In this document: positions 33,290 to 45,372 of the stretch, one piece after another
Layout of the letters: each line of letters begins with the position of its first letter
Position numbering within the stretch: the stretch's first letter is position 1
Assembly: GCF_009730915.1 (NCBI RefSeq)
Contig: NC_052481.1
Coordinates: forward strand, 1,364,001-1,428,000
Direction of reading: 5' to 3'
Length of the DNA stretch: 64,000 nt
From: Dioscorea cayenensis subsp. rotundata
Taxonomy: Eukaryota; Streptophyta; Magnoliopsida; Dioscoreales; Dioscoreaceae
The notes under the pieces: generated by a model
Database searches by the model: none
What the model saw: only the letters and a program-made list of their open reading frames with translations
What the model was told of the DNA's origin: nothing
Translations under genes and position numbers: made by a program

Positions 33290-36200
33290 CCTCAAGATGC
33301 TTCATGCACTCAGAAACACAGGACTGGTAGCAATTTTGATGGCACTCTGGTTATCATAATAGATAGGAGTATAGGCAGATGTGGAGACACCAAAGTCCAA
33401 CAAAATCTAACACAACCAAAGAGCTTCCTTAGCAGTGGAGGATATAGCACCATACTCAGCCTCATCAACGAAAAGAGAAATAGTGGATTATCTTTTCCAA
33501 GAGATAAGTGAATCTCTAAGGAAAAACGCAGGAACTAGTTGTAGATCTCTCGATCAAGAGCATCAATCGCCCTAATCGACGATCACGAGATGCACTCAAC
33601 TTAAGCGAAGACGTGGCAAAAAAAAGTAGAGATCAAGTGATAGTGCCACGGAGGTAACGAAGAACCCGTAGAAGTGCAGCATAATGAGTAGATCGGGGTT
33701 ACTAACAAACTAGTTAAGAATGTGAACATCATACGCAATATCAGGCGAGTGATGGTCAAATAAACAAGCATCCACAAGTACTCAATAGCGGGTAGGATCA
33801 ATAAACAATTCACCATCAGAAAAGGAGAGACGATGATGTAACTCAATAAGAGTAGAAGTAGTACGGAGATCAGTGATGCCAGCTCATCGAAAAATATCAG
33901 AAATGTACTTTTGTTGAGACACCAAATAATCTCGATGAGAATAAGCGACCTCAAGATCTAAAAAGTAACAAAAAGTTCCAAGGTCTTTTATTTGAAACTT
34001 GGTGTGTAACCGTTATTTTAGAGAAAAAATATTATCAGCATCATCACCAGAAATAACCATATCGTCAGCATAAAGAAGAAAAATAATGAGGCCTCGAGGA
34101 GTCTGCCGAGTGAAGAGCGCATAATCATGAGAGCTCTCAGTGAAACAAAGAGCAAGAACCACACAACGAAAATGCTTAAACCAGGAGCGAGGAGCCTGTT
34201 TGAGTCCATAAATAGCCCGAAAAGATGACAAACATGTTAAGGAGGATGAGAGAAACTAGGACGAGGAGTCATATAAACATCTTTAGAGAGATCCCCAGGT
34301 AAGAAGGCATTAGTCACATCTAACTGATGGAGTGGTCAGTGACGAGTGGCTATAATAGCGAAAAAAAAACACGAATAATAGTCAACTTGGGCACAGGAGC
34401 AAATGTCTCCTCATAGTCAATAACATACTCCTAATTGAAACCACGAGGAACAAGACGCGCCTTATAACGCTAAATGCTACCATTAGCACAGGTCTTGACC
34501 CGATGAACCCATCGACAGCTGATATGAGTAACACCAGAATAAAGTGGAACAAGCTCCAGGTATGCATGTGTTGAAGGGCATCGAGTTCCTCCGTTACAGC
34601 CTCGCCGCTCAATGGGGATGAATCATAGCCTTGTGATAATACTGTGGCTTAGAATGGGAGTGAACAGTAGTAAGGAAGGCTTGGAACTCTTGGCAGTAAG
34701 TAGAGGAAAGAGAAAGTCCATACCGGGAAGGAGGACGGCAAATAGGGTTTGGTTAACTACCGGGAGGCATCATGAGCATCTTTAGCAAAAGAGAGAGCCA
34801 CGGGAGAGGAAGCGAATCACTAGAACCATCAGTGCAACCAGAGGATGGATGAATAGAACAAGTGTCATTGGAGATTACGAGAGAGGCACTAAATTGGCAA
34901 TAACGGAAGAACCCGGAATAATTACTGGAGGGTGGAAAGAGGATGCACTAGAGGAAGGCTGAAGAAAAGAAAGGTGTGTCTTCAAGAAAAGTTACGTGAT
35001 GGGAAATACGAAGACGATGAGATAGAGGATCCTAGCAGAGATAGCCCTTGTGTTCAGAGTTATAGCCTAGAAAAATACACTTGACGGAATAAGGAGAGAG
35101 TTTGGTTTATTCAACAGTAGGTAAAAGGACAAAAAAAAGTACAACCAACAGTGCGAAGGTGACCATAAGAGAGAGATTGAGAGTGAAGATGCTCATAAGG
35201 AGTGACAACAGAAAGAGTGGTGGAAGGAGTTCTATTGATGAGATAGACGGAGGTAGGAATGGCCTCAGCCCAAATTGTTTGAGGAACAGTGGAAGAAAAG
35301 AGAAAAGCACGATCAGTGTCCAAGATATGATGATGTTGTGTGTAAGGACATGATTGCTGAGCCAGAGTGTCATGAGTATAGAGTAGCTCGCAAAAGGATG
35401 TAGAGAGATACTCATGTGCCTCATGCCGAACTGAGTATATACAATTTGTGCAAATTGAGAATAAATGACAAAGACCTCAAAGCGAGAACGCAACTGGTAA
35501 AGCCAGGTATAATGGGAGAAATCATCAATAAAGCTAATATAGTAGGAAAAACCTCCAAGAGATGAGAGTGGGACTGGGCCCCAAAAATTAGAGTGAACAA
35601 GGTCAAAAGGAGATTCTAAAAGAGATTCACGTGATGAGAAGGGAAGAGTTGTGTGCTTAGCTAGCTGACAACCCATACATGGATGTAAAGAAGTAGTAGA
35701 AATAGAATTAAGACTACCTGAAGTAGTTAAGAGTTTTAAGCGAGCACTAGACAGGTGACTGAGGCGACTATGCCAACGTTCGAGAGAACACACAAATGCA
35801 ACAATTGCAGAAGGTTGACGAGCGGGAAGATGATGATGGTCTAAGTGATAAAGTCCGCCAATTCTACGCCCGGTCCCAATCCTCTGGCCTATAAGATGAT
35901 CCTCCACAGAACAAGCAGAAGAAGAAAGAGTGACTGTGAGACCATGATCAGTAAGCTGGTTAACCAAGATAAGTTTTAGAGCTAAGCCAGAAACATGATG
36001 GATATCGGGAATATAAAATGAGATGGACTGAATACGACCGCACTGCGTGATAAGGTGAATGCTCCCATCAGCAGTGCGAACATGTGAAATTAGGGGAGGG
36101 GTAGAGATAGAAACTAGGCTAGAGACATCTGCAATCATATGATGAGTGGCACTAAAATCTAAAATCCAGGAAGACATACTAAAAACAACAGTCATAGAAG

Positions 36201-36440
36201 AAGTACGGGACTGCATATCATGCTTCATATCATGGATTTGCTCGGTAAGCTGAGCGACCTGAGAGAGTATATCAGCAGAAAAATCAGGAGCAAAGACTAA
36301 AGCAGCATGGGAGGATGAAGAGATAACAGAAGAAAACGGCCTAGGGCGAGACTACTGCTCTTGCAGTTGTTGAAGCTTAGGACACTGACGCTTCATATGT
36401 CCGTAATCGTTTGCGTAATCGGCACATGACAAAAGATCCT
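33290..36440 (-). pseudogene. Copia element 2 gag-pol remnants
   Basis: In minus-strand order: a zinc-knuckle remnant near 36420 (YGHMKRQCPK, whose second Cys is Tyr); a protease remnant WILDFSATHHM, where WILDSGATHHM is usual; a pre-integrase zinc finger (LERWHSRLSHLS...CMGCQLAKH); an integrase core DLVHSNFWGPVPLSS...SFIDDFSHYTW in which the first catalytic Asp appears as Asn; reverse transcriptase YGLKQAPRSWFKHF and LLYADDMVI near 34050-34200; and an RNase H motif DNQSAIKIA near 33340. The longest open piece is 36228-35107. Frameshifts and stops separate the rest. Most of gag is missing. Confidence 0.85.
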
Positions 36441-36479
36441 AGAGAAGATGAAGAGAAGGCCATGGTGCGAGACACTATA

Positions 36480-37157
36480 GAGAATTGTGGAAGCACTATG
36501 CACAGATAGTGTCACTGTGTGGCAACTGTGCTCGACTTTGTAGAGAACAATGAGTTGTCACTATAGATGATCACTATAGTGTCATTGTTGAGGATTTTTT
36601 AAGTCAAATCAAAAATAAAAATAAATAAATGTTCACATGATGGATTATTTGCCATTAAGCCCTAAAACTCTTGCAAATTATCACGTGATGATGGGGAAAA
36701 AGGGAAAGGTTTTTAAAAATAGGAATTCCCTAGTGTTCACTTTTTTCTCAAGATGTCTGAAAAAAGAGGAAAGAAAAACAAGAGGGGGGAATGAGTAATA
36801 GGCGATGGGAACGATGGGCTAGAGATCGAACCGGCGAGATGGGTAATGGGTTCAGTGATGCGGCGGCAAAAGTGGAGGAAGAGGGGGGAAGGTGGACTGC
36901 GCGCGTGTCCACGGGAGGGTGGGAAGAGCTGCAACGGCTTGGCAAGTTGAGTTTTAATGTTGTTGGCAAGGTAGTTGTGGGTGCAAAAGCGGAAGCTTTT
37001 AGATCCGCAAAAGAAATGACAACAATCCGAATGGAAGTCGGGTGAAAAAGAATAGACCGCTCGAAAAGGCAAAAAGCCGAGCAAAAGATTGGCAAAAATC
37101 TCGGACTTATAACAATTGGGATGAAGTTCGGCGAGAACACGGCATGATTGTCGCATG
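36480..37157 (-). other. non-coding leader of Copia element 2, GC-rich insert
   Basis: Between the primer-binding site and the zinc-knuckle remnant there are only about 700 bases, and none translates into UBN2-type capsid. Part of it (36780-37050) is clearly more GC-rich than the element and may be unrelated captured sequence. A direct repeat of TCACTATAG lies near 36558-36580. Confidence 0.45.
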
Positions 37158-37169
37158 TCTCTGATACCA
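37158..37169 (-). other. primer-binding site of Copia element 2
   Basis: TGGTATCAGAGA on the minus strand directly follows the 5' LTR. It matches the initiator tRNA-Met complement TGGTATCAGAGC except for the last base. Confidence 0.8.
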
Positions 37170-37315
37170 TGTTAGATAATGTGAGAATTGACAATCTCAT
37201 TCATTAGAGCAACAACCCACTAAATAATTACAAGAGTATGTAAAAGAATGTATTAACAGAGAAATTCAAGATATATATACATATATGTTATACATAAAGG
37301 TATATTACTCTAACA
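37170..37315 (-). repeat. 5' LTR of Copia element 2 (146 bp)
   Basis: TGTTAGATAATGTGAGAATT...TATATTACTCTAACA. It pairs base for base in length with the split 3' LTR at 31897-31963 and 33046-33124. Confidence 0.87.
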
Positions 37316-37528
37316 TCTCAAAATGTAAAAGAACGATTTTAAAATTAGGAATAATAATTTTTTTTATTTATTTTGAAGATTTGAAGTTTCTTAAGTTCAA
37401 AAAAACATTTACTGAAAGCTTAAAGGAAATAAAAAATATTAAAAATAGCTTCAAAATCCACAACTTTAAAATTAAGAATAAATATTTTTTATCTTTTATT
37501 TTTTATTTTTACGATTTGAAGTCCCTTG

Positions 37529-38229
37529 GGGCCCGTTTGGATGCAAGTAATAGGAATAGGAGTATGGGGATGGGGATGGGGATGGGGATGAGGATAGGTG
37601 ATTGGAGATAGAAACAAAAATAATGTTTGATTAGAGGGAATGAATATAAAAATAAGAGAGGGTATAAGGGAAAATTTTAGTAAAATTATTTTTGTGCCAT
37701 CTAATATTTTAATCAAATAATATATCTTATTATAAAAAAAATAATTATTAAATGGCTTTAATTTCTACCTCCATAATAAGTATTATCCATATGAAATATT
37801 TTTTTAATTAAATATTTAACCTTAACTTATTGATGTATCCATTTTTTTCAAATTAATTTTTAAATTTATACATTTTTAATTGAAGAATACGATTTAATTA
37901 TTTTTTTAACTAAAAATAAACAAAATGTCCAACTCAGAAGTTTTGACTTGAATTTTATTTTTAGATCAATAAAATTAGGCATTATGGGTAATTAAATAAT
38001 TAATATATATCATGTCATTTCTTTATTTGTTAAGGGTATAAGAATAATTACCTTAGGCATGCTAAATTCCCTCAAAATAAAGGGGATGAGTATGATGGGT
38101 TTGAGAGGTATGTACTCCCTATTTATTCTTTTCCCATGTCATGTGGTGCATGTCTAAACATGGACATGTATATGCCACAAGGAGTGATCCCCATTCCTCC
38201 GGGATCAATGTTTGCATCCAAACGGTGCC
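37529..38229. mobile_element. MITE with 18-bp terminal inverted repeats
   Basis: GGGCCCGTTTGGATGCAA at the left and GGCACCGTTTGGATGCAA (reverse complement) at the right match at 16 of 18 positions. A (GGGGAT)n tract follows the left end, and CCCCATTCCTCCGGGATCA precedes the right end. The interior is AT-rich and non-coding. The target duplication is not clear. Confidence 0.65.
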
Positions 38230-38278
38230 TTACCACTTTGACAAATCGCCTTTGGTTATCATGTTTATATTTGTTAGT

Positions 38279-38280
38279 GA

Positions 38281-38316
<36 letters not shown>
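38279..38316. repeat. (ATT)n microsatellite
   Basis: About twelve ATT units directly after the MITE. The open frame reading poly-Tyr or poly-Leu here is an artefact of the repeat. Confidence 0.9.
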
Positions 38317-38318
<2 letters not shown>

Positions 38319-38510
38319 GGTGCGTGGATAGGAATGGCTGGATGTTGATGCGGGAAGAATGAATTGAGCTTATCCAAAAAGTTATGAATGTTTGACTATG
38401 ATAGCTGAAAATGTGATGGGTAGATTAAATTTTAATATTAATTTTTATCTGAAATAAATTATATGTGGACGTTCGTAGGAATATGTGTAGGTAAGCACAG
38501 TACTAATTAA

Positions 38511-38935
38511 GATGCTACAATGAGACATAATGAAGGGTTAGTTGGCTTGATTAGTTTAGTTTTAGTTTTTAAAAGTTTACTGTAGGTCTAGTAGAAATAT
38601 GGTTGGACAGCAGTTGAGATTTGTTCATATGCTGTGCACAAATTGATTGAATGGTTCATATTAAATTACTGTGCATCCCACTTTTCACCGTGCTACTTAA
38701 GGTGCTACAGTGAGACATAATGAAGGGTTAGTTAGGTTGATTAGATTAATTTTGGTTTTTAAAAAGTTTATTGTGGGTTTAGTAGAAATAGGTTTTGACG
38801 GTTGAGATTTGTTCATATTCTGTGCATAAATTGATTGAACGGTTCAGATCAAATTACTGTGTATCCCAATGTGCTACTTAATGAAGGGTTAATTTGGTTG
38901 ATTAGCTTTGGTTGTATCCCACTTTTCACTGTGCT
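38511..38935. repeat. 190-bp tandem repeat, two full copies and a partial third
   Basis: GATGCTACAATGAGACATAA at 38511 recurs as GGTGCTACAGTGAGACATAA at 38701, and the copies stay alignable to the end (GTGCATCCCACTTTTCAC). A shortened third copy starts near 38869. A small hairpin, GTTGGATT...AATCCAAC, follows near 38982-39008. It is non-coding, and no known family was recognised. Confidence 0.75.
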
Positions 38936-39061
38936 ACTATTTATAAGTATAGTAAGACCATTTATGTAACAGTGACGAACCGTTGGATTACGGATCGCAA
39001 TCCAACAGTTGATAGCAACGTTCGTAGATTTCAATTTCGAAAACGTCCCATAGATGATTGT

Positions 39062-39065
<4 letters not shown>

Positions 39066-39093
<28 letters not shown>

Positions 39094-40360
39094 CTATCTA
39101 GATTATTTATTTATTTCTTTCTTTTTCTATGTGAATACTCAAATTTATCCTTTTTTTTAAAATATTTTTTAATGAATAAAAAATATCAAAAAGAGTGTTA
39201 TAATAGGGAAGAAAAGAGAATAAATAAATAGAAGAGGCAAAGCGAATTCAATTTTTTTTTTTAATTTACTACAATATCTTTGTTTAAATAAGTACACACA
39301 TTTGTAGCTAGGTATACCCATATACTACAGTTATGCATATTTACAAAAATAAATATGTAAATAAATAAAAAAAATTACATGCAAGATTATTTATTGATTA
39401 ATATTTTTTGTTTTATAAGTTGTGAGATCTATTAGAACGATTGCTCATGTACTATTTAAACCTTTTCTTAAGTAAACACTTTTTTTCTTAAATCTTTTAT
39501 ATATTTAATATTTTATCTCATTTGCAACATTAACTAGGAAACTATATATATCCTTTATTATTATTGATATAAATAAACATTAATAATGGGTTGAACTTTA
39601 TAGTAGATTCTACATGACTGGAGTGATGAGCATGGACTGAAAATCTTGAAAAATTACTGGAAAGCTTTGCCTGCAAATGGAAAAATGATACTGGTAGAGT
39701 ACATGCTTCTGATGGCTCCAGAAAGCATACATGCATTACAAAGTGTACTACTTCAGCTGGACATGATCATGTTGGCTCATAATCCTGGTGGTAAAGAGAT
39801 GAGTGCACAAGAATTTGAGTCCATGGCCAAACAAGCTGGTTTTACTGTAATGAAACCTCATTTTAGTTTTGTTGATATTTGGCTTATTAAACTCTATAAG
39901 TAGATAGTTGTTATATTTTGTCTATCTATATTTTTGCTTTTATTAGTTAAAAGAAATTAGTATTGATATGCACTTGTGATTGATGCAAATTTAACTTTTT
40001 TCCCCCTATTTTTTACATAAATTAGTGATGGATATAGTTCAATGTAATGCACTTGTTTGACTATGTATAACAATAAAATGCATCAATGCATGGTTACGTT
40101 AGAATTATGGATGCCGCCTGCTTTTTTTTGTTTTTATTTTTAAAATTACAATTTTGTATTTGGGATGTTTGATCATCCGATAAGAGTGAGTGTAAAAGAA
40201 AACTTTGGATTCTCAACACCAAGTTTTTGGTTTGATTTAATTTTTCAAAAAATATTTCTTTGAATTTAAGGAACTTTAAAACTTCAATGGACCATTAACT
40301 GGTGTTGTAATATGAGCTCAAATTAATTATAAATACTAAAAAGGTTAGATTACAGTGGAG
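39066..40360 (+). pseudogene. COMT fragment: exon 3 duplicate of gene 2
   Basis: The stretch 39093-40360 is a diverged copy of 12417-13902: most of intron 2, exon 3 (39604-39903) and the 3' flank of gene 2. Exons 1 and 2 are absent. The first codon of exon 3, TGG in gene 2, is TAG here directly after the acceptor AG. HDWSDEH and the first Glu are kept, an extra Leu codon lies in SVLLQLD, and GGKER is GGKEM. The left homology limit falls in a (TA)n tract (39066-39092), matching a (TA)n tract at the same place in gene 2; the right limit is the LINE at 40369. It cannot make a methyltransferase. Confidence 0.85.
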
Positions 40361-40368
40361 AGTTAATT

Positions 40369-43300
40369 AATAAAAGTGGATAAACCACTGATTTATTAAA
40401 AGGAGAACAAAAGTATAAAGTGCTAAATCCTCTCACCAGAAGTGAGGGGAACAAAGTACAGAAGAGAAAGCAAAGATGCAGAAAGTAGAAGAAAGTCTAA
40501 GCAGGCTAAAGACACCGTCTAGCATCTCAGGCCTATTTAGAGATGTAGTAGAAGCAATTATGCCGGAGCAGTGTCGTGGTCAGGATCGCCAGTAGGATTT
40601 GAGGCTCTAGCGCTGTAGAAGTTGAGTGAGCGCTTGATTGATTGTGATGCTCCATTGAGACTTTGTTGATATCTGTCGGCTGCTGTTGAGAACCAAGAAA
40701 GAAGCATGTTAGCAATTTTATAAATAATATTGAGATGCAAAGATGCAGTCAATTGAAAGATGCGATTGTTTCTTTCTAGTCAGATATTCCACAAGATTGC
40801 ATAGGACGTGAGGTCCCAGAGGATTCGGTGCTGAGGGACTAAGGATGGTATCCAAGTGGTCCACAATGAGGGAATTGTCTGTGGTAGAGAGTTTGCTTCT
40901 AAAATTTGTGAAAAGAGTGCCCAGATGCGTTTAGAGAATTCATAGTCGATGAAGAGGTGTTGAAGATTTTTAGATGAATTGTGGCAAAGGACACAGGTGT
41001 CGGTGGAATTTTGAAAATTGTAACCTTTCTTGAAGAGATTTGTGAGAGTGAGGATTTTGTCCTCCCCAGCAAGCCAACAGAAAAGAGTGGTTTTGCTTGG
41101 GCAGTGATTTTTCCAGAAAAGAGGATAAAGCGGGCTGCGTGTTCCACCATCAATGAGAAAATTATAAAAAGATTTAATAGTGAATGTGCCACTTTTATCA
41201 AGGGTCCAAGTGTGAACATCATCTTGAGTATGGGTGCAATCAGGGATAATTTCAAGAAGAGCAGATAACATGTCGGGGGTGGAAGTGGGAAATAAGAATT
41301 CAGGGTTGTTTAGAAACTGAGTGAATTGTCTGATGGTAATCCATGGAACAGTACAATCATTGAAAAGATCGGGCCAGCAATCTTTGAGACGAAGTCCAGC
41401 ATGCCAAAGATCAGACCAAAGTGAAGTGTTAGAACCATTTCTGATAGATTTCGTGATACATGATCGGAAGGAAAATAATGTGGAAGTCACACCTACCCAA
41501 AAAAAGGACTTATTTCTGGGTGGGATATGAGAAAGGACTCCGAATGTGTCACTTATGAAATAATTAGCGTGGATGATTTTGGCCCAACTGCTATTTGGAT
41601 TGCAAGTTAATTTCCACCACCACTTTCCAAGTAAAGCATTATTGAAGGTCTGAAGGTTAAGGATTCCCCAGCCTCCCATTTCCCGCGGTCTAGTGATTCT
41701 GTTCCAGGAAATCAATCTGACTCCTTTGGGTCCCAGATTGGGGCCTTTACAAAGGAAATCTCTCTGGATTTTATCAATATCTTTGATCACCCAAGCGGGG
41801 AGCTTGAAGACTAACATCCAGTAAACAGGGACGGTTGAGAGAACAGAGTTAATGAGCGTTAAGCGCCCACCAAGTGATAAGTAATTCGCTATCTAAGCAG
41901 TGAGCCTGGAGCGAACCAGATAGAGGCACTCCTAAGTAGGTGATTGGGAGACAGCTACGTGAACAGTTTAGGATTCTAGCTGAGGAGTGATGAGGTTGAT
42001 AGCCATAGTTAGAGGAGTACAGGCAGCTTTTTGAATAATTGATGGTTAAGCCTGAGGAACCCTCATAAAGATACATGATAAGTTTAATGATATGAAGATC
42101 TTCTTGTCCTCCAGTAGAGAAAATTAGAAGGTCATCAGCATATTGGAGATGGCAGATGTTATCAGAATGATTCAAAGGAACCCTCACCAGGACTTTGGAT
42201 TTGAGAGCGTGGGAGAACATAGCGCTCAGTACATCAGCGGCGAGGGAAAAGAGCAGTGGAGAGAGGGGATCGCCTTGCCTCAGACCTCTTTTGCAAAGAA
42301 TGTAACTCTGAGTTGATCCGTTGATAATGAATTGGGCCTTGGCAGTGCTAAGTATGGAATGAACCCAGGAGATCCATTTAGGTCCAAAGCCTCTAGCAGC
42401 AAGAATTTCGAGAAGGAAATTCCAATCAAGAGAGTCGAAGGTTTTAGCGAAATCCACTTTAAAGATGTGTCCAAGACGTTTATGTTTTTGTAAGTTGAAA
42501 ATGATTTCTTGTGCAATGACAATGTTGTCCGCTATACATCTGCCTTTAATAAATCCGGATTGTGATTCATCGACTAGCAAACTGATAACAGTACTGAGGC
42601 GATTAGCAAGTATTTTTGGAGATTATTTTTACAAGTGGAATTGATAAGACCGATGGGTAGAAAGTCCTTCACATCACCAGCGTATTATTTTTGCAATAAG
42701 AGCAATATGTATCCGAGTTGATGCGCTCAAGGTTGATGGTGCCTTCAAGAAGTCCTCATAAAGTTTAACAAGGTTGTCTTGTAGGATGGTCCAATGTTTT
42801 TGGAAGAAGAAAATAGGGAATCCATCCCCGACCCGAGAGCTTTGTCGGGGTTAAGGCTAAACATAGCTTGTTTAATTTCTTCGATGAGTGAAAGGTAGTT
42901 CAAGCTGGGAGAAATCAATTCTTTTCTTGTAATCAAAAAGAAAATACCAATCCAGGAGAAATCTATTTGGCAAAGGAGTGCCAAAGATAGAGCGATAGTG
43001 ATCAGTGAATATTCTACCAATTTGAACATTATCGTCAAACCAGATACCATTATGAAGAATACGAGGTATGTGATTTCTATTTCTCCTGCCATTTGCAACT
43101 TGGTGAAAAAATTTAGTGTTGGAGTCCCCTTCTCTAAGCCAAGTAATCATGGAGCGTTGTTTCCAGTAAATTTCTTCCTGGTTTAAAATGTTATAAAGTT
43201 CAGAGCGAATTTGGGAGAGTCGGTTGGATTCTTCCTCTGAGAGGGGTCTACTTTCAACAATAATGTCAATGGAATGTAATTCTTCGAGAAGACTGCTTTT

Positions 43301-44372
43301 GAGGATCTTAGAAGCGCAAAAATTGTTCTTGGACCATGTGCAAAGATTGGATTTTAAATGAGCAAGTTTTTTGGAAAGGATGAACGCACCACAGCCAACA
43401 GGGCTTGAATCCGAGCACTATTCTTGAATAAGATTGATGATATTAGGGTTGGTATACCAGAATTTCTCAAATTTGAAGATTCGGGATCTTTTAAGGTGTA
43501 GTCCAAAATCGAGATAGATAGGAGAATAATCCGATCTAAATCTGGGAAGATCAAATTAAGATGTTCTGGGATATAAGGAGGTCCAATCATGAGAGTAAAA
43601 GGAGTCGATTAAATCGGACCCTAGATAGGGTTAGATTGTCCATTGGACCGGGTAAATCTTCTTCCACTAATTTGGGAGGGTCAATAAAAAAACCGAGTTC
43701 ACTTAGAAGGCATTGGGATACGGTGATATCTCTAGGATTAGAAATACAGTTATTTTTTTGTCTTCTAAGGAAAAAAATCGTATTGAAATCGCTACAAATA
43801 ACCCTGTGGAGTTGAGATGAGATTTTTTTAGGGTTACGAGTTCATTCCCAAATCGAGGCCTAATGGATCCGAGTTTGGCCCATAGACGCTGGAGCAAGAC
43901 CAAGTGGAGTTATCAAGACGATTAGTGAATTTATCGGAAATGGTAAAGGATCCCTTATAAATTAAATATCCAATAAGTTGCGAGTCTGTCCCCAAGCAAG
44001 GATAATACCTCAGGCAGAACCTTGGGCCGATAAGAATTCAAAAGAGTCAATGCGTTTGCCTCCGATTAATCTCCATAGGGAGCTATGGAGGTTTTGAAGT
44101 TTAGATTCTTGGAAGCAAATAATATCAGCTTTGCAATTTAGAATAACTTCTTTGACTAAGTGACATTTAGAGGGTCTGCCTAGACCTCTAACATTCCAGC
44201 ATAAAATTTTATCTAGCCATTTAGATTTATGAGAGGGAGATCCTAGGAATTTAATGCCACAAGAATTACTGTATTTAAGAATTTGAGCATCAATCGAAGA
44301 AGAAAATACTGAATTAATAATAGGGGCGTACCTTCTCTTAGATCTTCAGGGACTTTTTTCTTGGAAGATCGC
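40369..44372 (-). mobile_element. L1-type LINE retrotransposon 2, decayed, runs into gap
   Basis: On the minus strand ORF2 runs from the endonuclease start near 44220 through reverse transcriptase and zf-RVT to the 3' end at 40369. ORF1 would lie in or beyond the gap. The 3' end is defined by homology with the tail inserted at 12478-12580. Only a short A/T tail (TTTATTAATTAA) is visible at 40361-40372. It differs in sequence from LINE 1 and belongs to another family. Confidence 0.85.
40540..44220 (-). pseudogene. LINE 2 ORF2 remnants
   Basis: Endonuclease start: KILCWNVRGLGRPSKCHLVK and ADIICFQESKLQN (44215-44095). The rest of the endonuclease is full of frameshifts. Then WLREGDSNTKFFHQVANGRR (43150-42872); reverse transcriptase QSGFIKGRCIADNIVIAQEI, FKVDFAKTFDSLDWNFLLEI, RGLRQGDPLSPLLFSLAADV and the catalytic YADD in LQYADDLLIF (42580-41849); thumb and zf-RVT with NHCPSKTTLFCWLAGEDKIL and CVLCHNSSKNLQHLF (41817-40780). 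The catalytic Asp residues remain, but at least four breaks separate the blocks. Confidence 0.85.
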
Positions 44373-45372
44373 NNNNNNNNNNNNNNNNNNNNNNNNNNNN
44401 NNNNNNNNNNNNNNNNNNNNNNNNNNNNNNNNNNNNNNNNNNNNNNNNNNNNNNNNNNNNNNNNNNNNNNNNNNNNNNNNNNNNNNNNNNNNNNNNNNNN
44501 NNNNNNNNNNNNNNNNNNNNNNNNNNNNNNNNNNNNNNNNNNNNNNNNNNNNNNNNNNNNNNNNNNNNNNNNNNNNNNNNNNNNNNNNNNNNNNNNNNNN
44601 NNNNNNNNNNNNNNNNNNNNNNNNNNNNNNNNNNNNNNNNNNNNNNNNNNNNNNNNNNNNNNNNNNNNNNNNNNNNNNNNNNNNNNNNNNNNNNNNNNNN
44701 NNNNNNNNNNNNNNNNNNNNNNNNNNNNNNNNNNNNNNNNNNNNNNNNNNNNNNNNNNNNNNNNNNNNNNNNNNNNNNNNNNNNNNNNNNNNNNNNNNNN
44801 NNNNNNNNNNNNNNNNNNNNNNNNNNNNNNNNNNNNNNNNNNNNNNNNNNNNNNNNNNNNNNNNNNNNNNNNNNNNNNNNNNNNNNNNNNNNNNNNNNNN
44901 NNNNNNNNNNNNNNNNNNNNNNNNNNNNNNNNNNNNNNNNNNNNNNNNNNNNNNNNNNNNNNNNNNNNNNNNNNNNNNNNNNNNNNNNNNNNNNNNNNNN
45001 NNNNNNNNNNNNNNNNNNNNNNNNNNNNNNNNNNNNNNNNNNNNNNNNNNNNNNNNNNNNNNNNNNNNNNNNNNNNNNNNNNNNNNNNNNNNNNNNNNNN
45101 NNNNNNNNNNNNNNNNNNNNNNNNNNNNNNNNNNNNNNNNNNNNNNNNNNNNNNNNNNNNNNNNNNNNNNNNNNNNNNNNNNNNNNNNNNNNNNNNNNNN
45201 NNNNNNNNNNNNNNNNNNNNNNNNNNNNNNNNNNNNNNNNNNNNNNNNNNNNNNNNNNNNNNNNNNNNNNNNNNNNNNNNNNNNNNNNNNNNNNNNNNNN
45301 NNNNNNNNNNNNNNNNNNNNNNNNNNNNNNNNNNNNNNNNNNNNNNNNNNNNNNNNNNNNNNNNNNNNNNNN
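44373..45372. other. assembly gap of exactly 1000 N
   Basis: The run of N has a round length, so the true distance is unknown. It hides the 5' end of LINE 2, the left end of MULE 2 and anything between. Open frames spanning it are meaningless. Confidence 0.99.

Larger units (their letters stand above)
31897..37315 (-). mobile_element. Ty1/copia element 2 with 146-bp LTRs, decayed and nested
   Basis: The 5' LTR (37170-37315) and 3' LTR (31897-31963 plus 33046-33124) are both exactly 146 bp once the inserted solo LTR is removed. TGTTAGA...TCTAACA forms the ends. The primer-binding site is at 37158-37169, and a purine-rich GAGTTTGAGAGGGCG precedes the 3' LTR. Flanks TCTCC (31892-31896) and TCTCA (37316-37320) look like a mutated 5-bp target duplication. 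Pol is full of stops. By eye the LTRs differ at about 16 of 146 positions, so the insertion is old. Confidence 0.88.
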
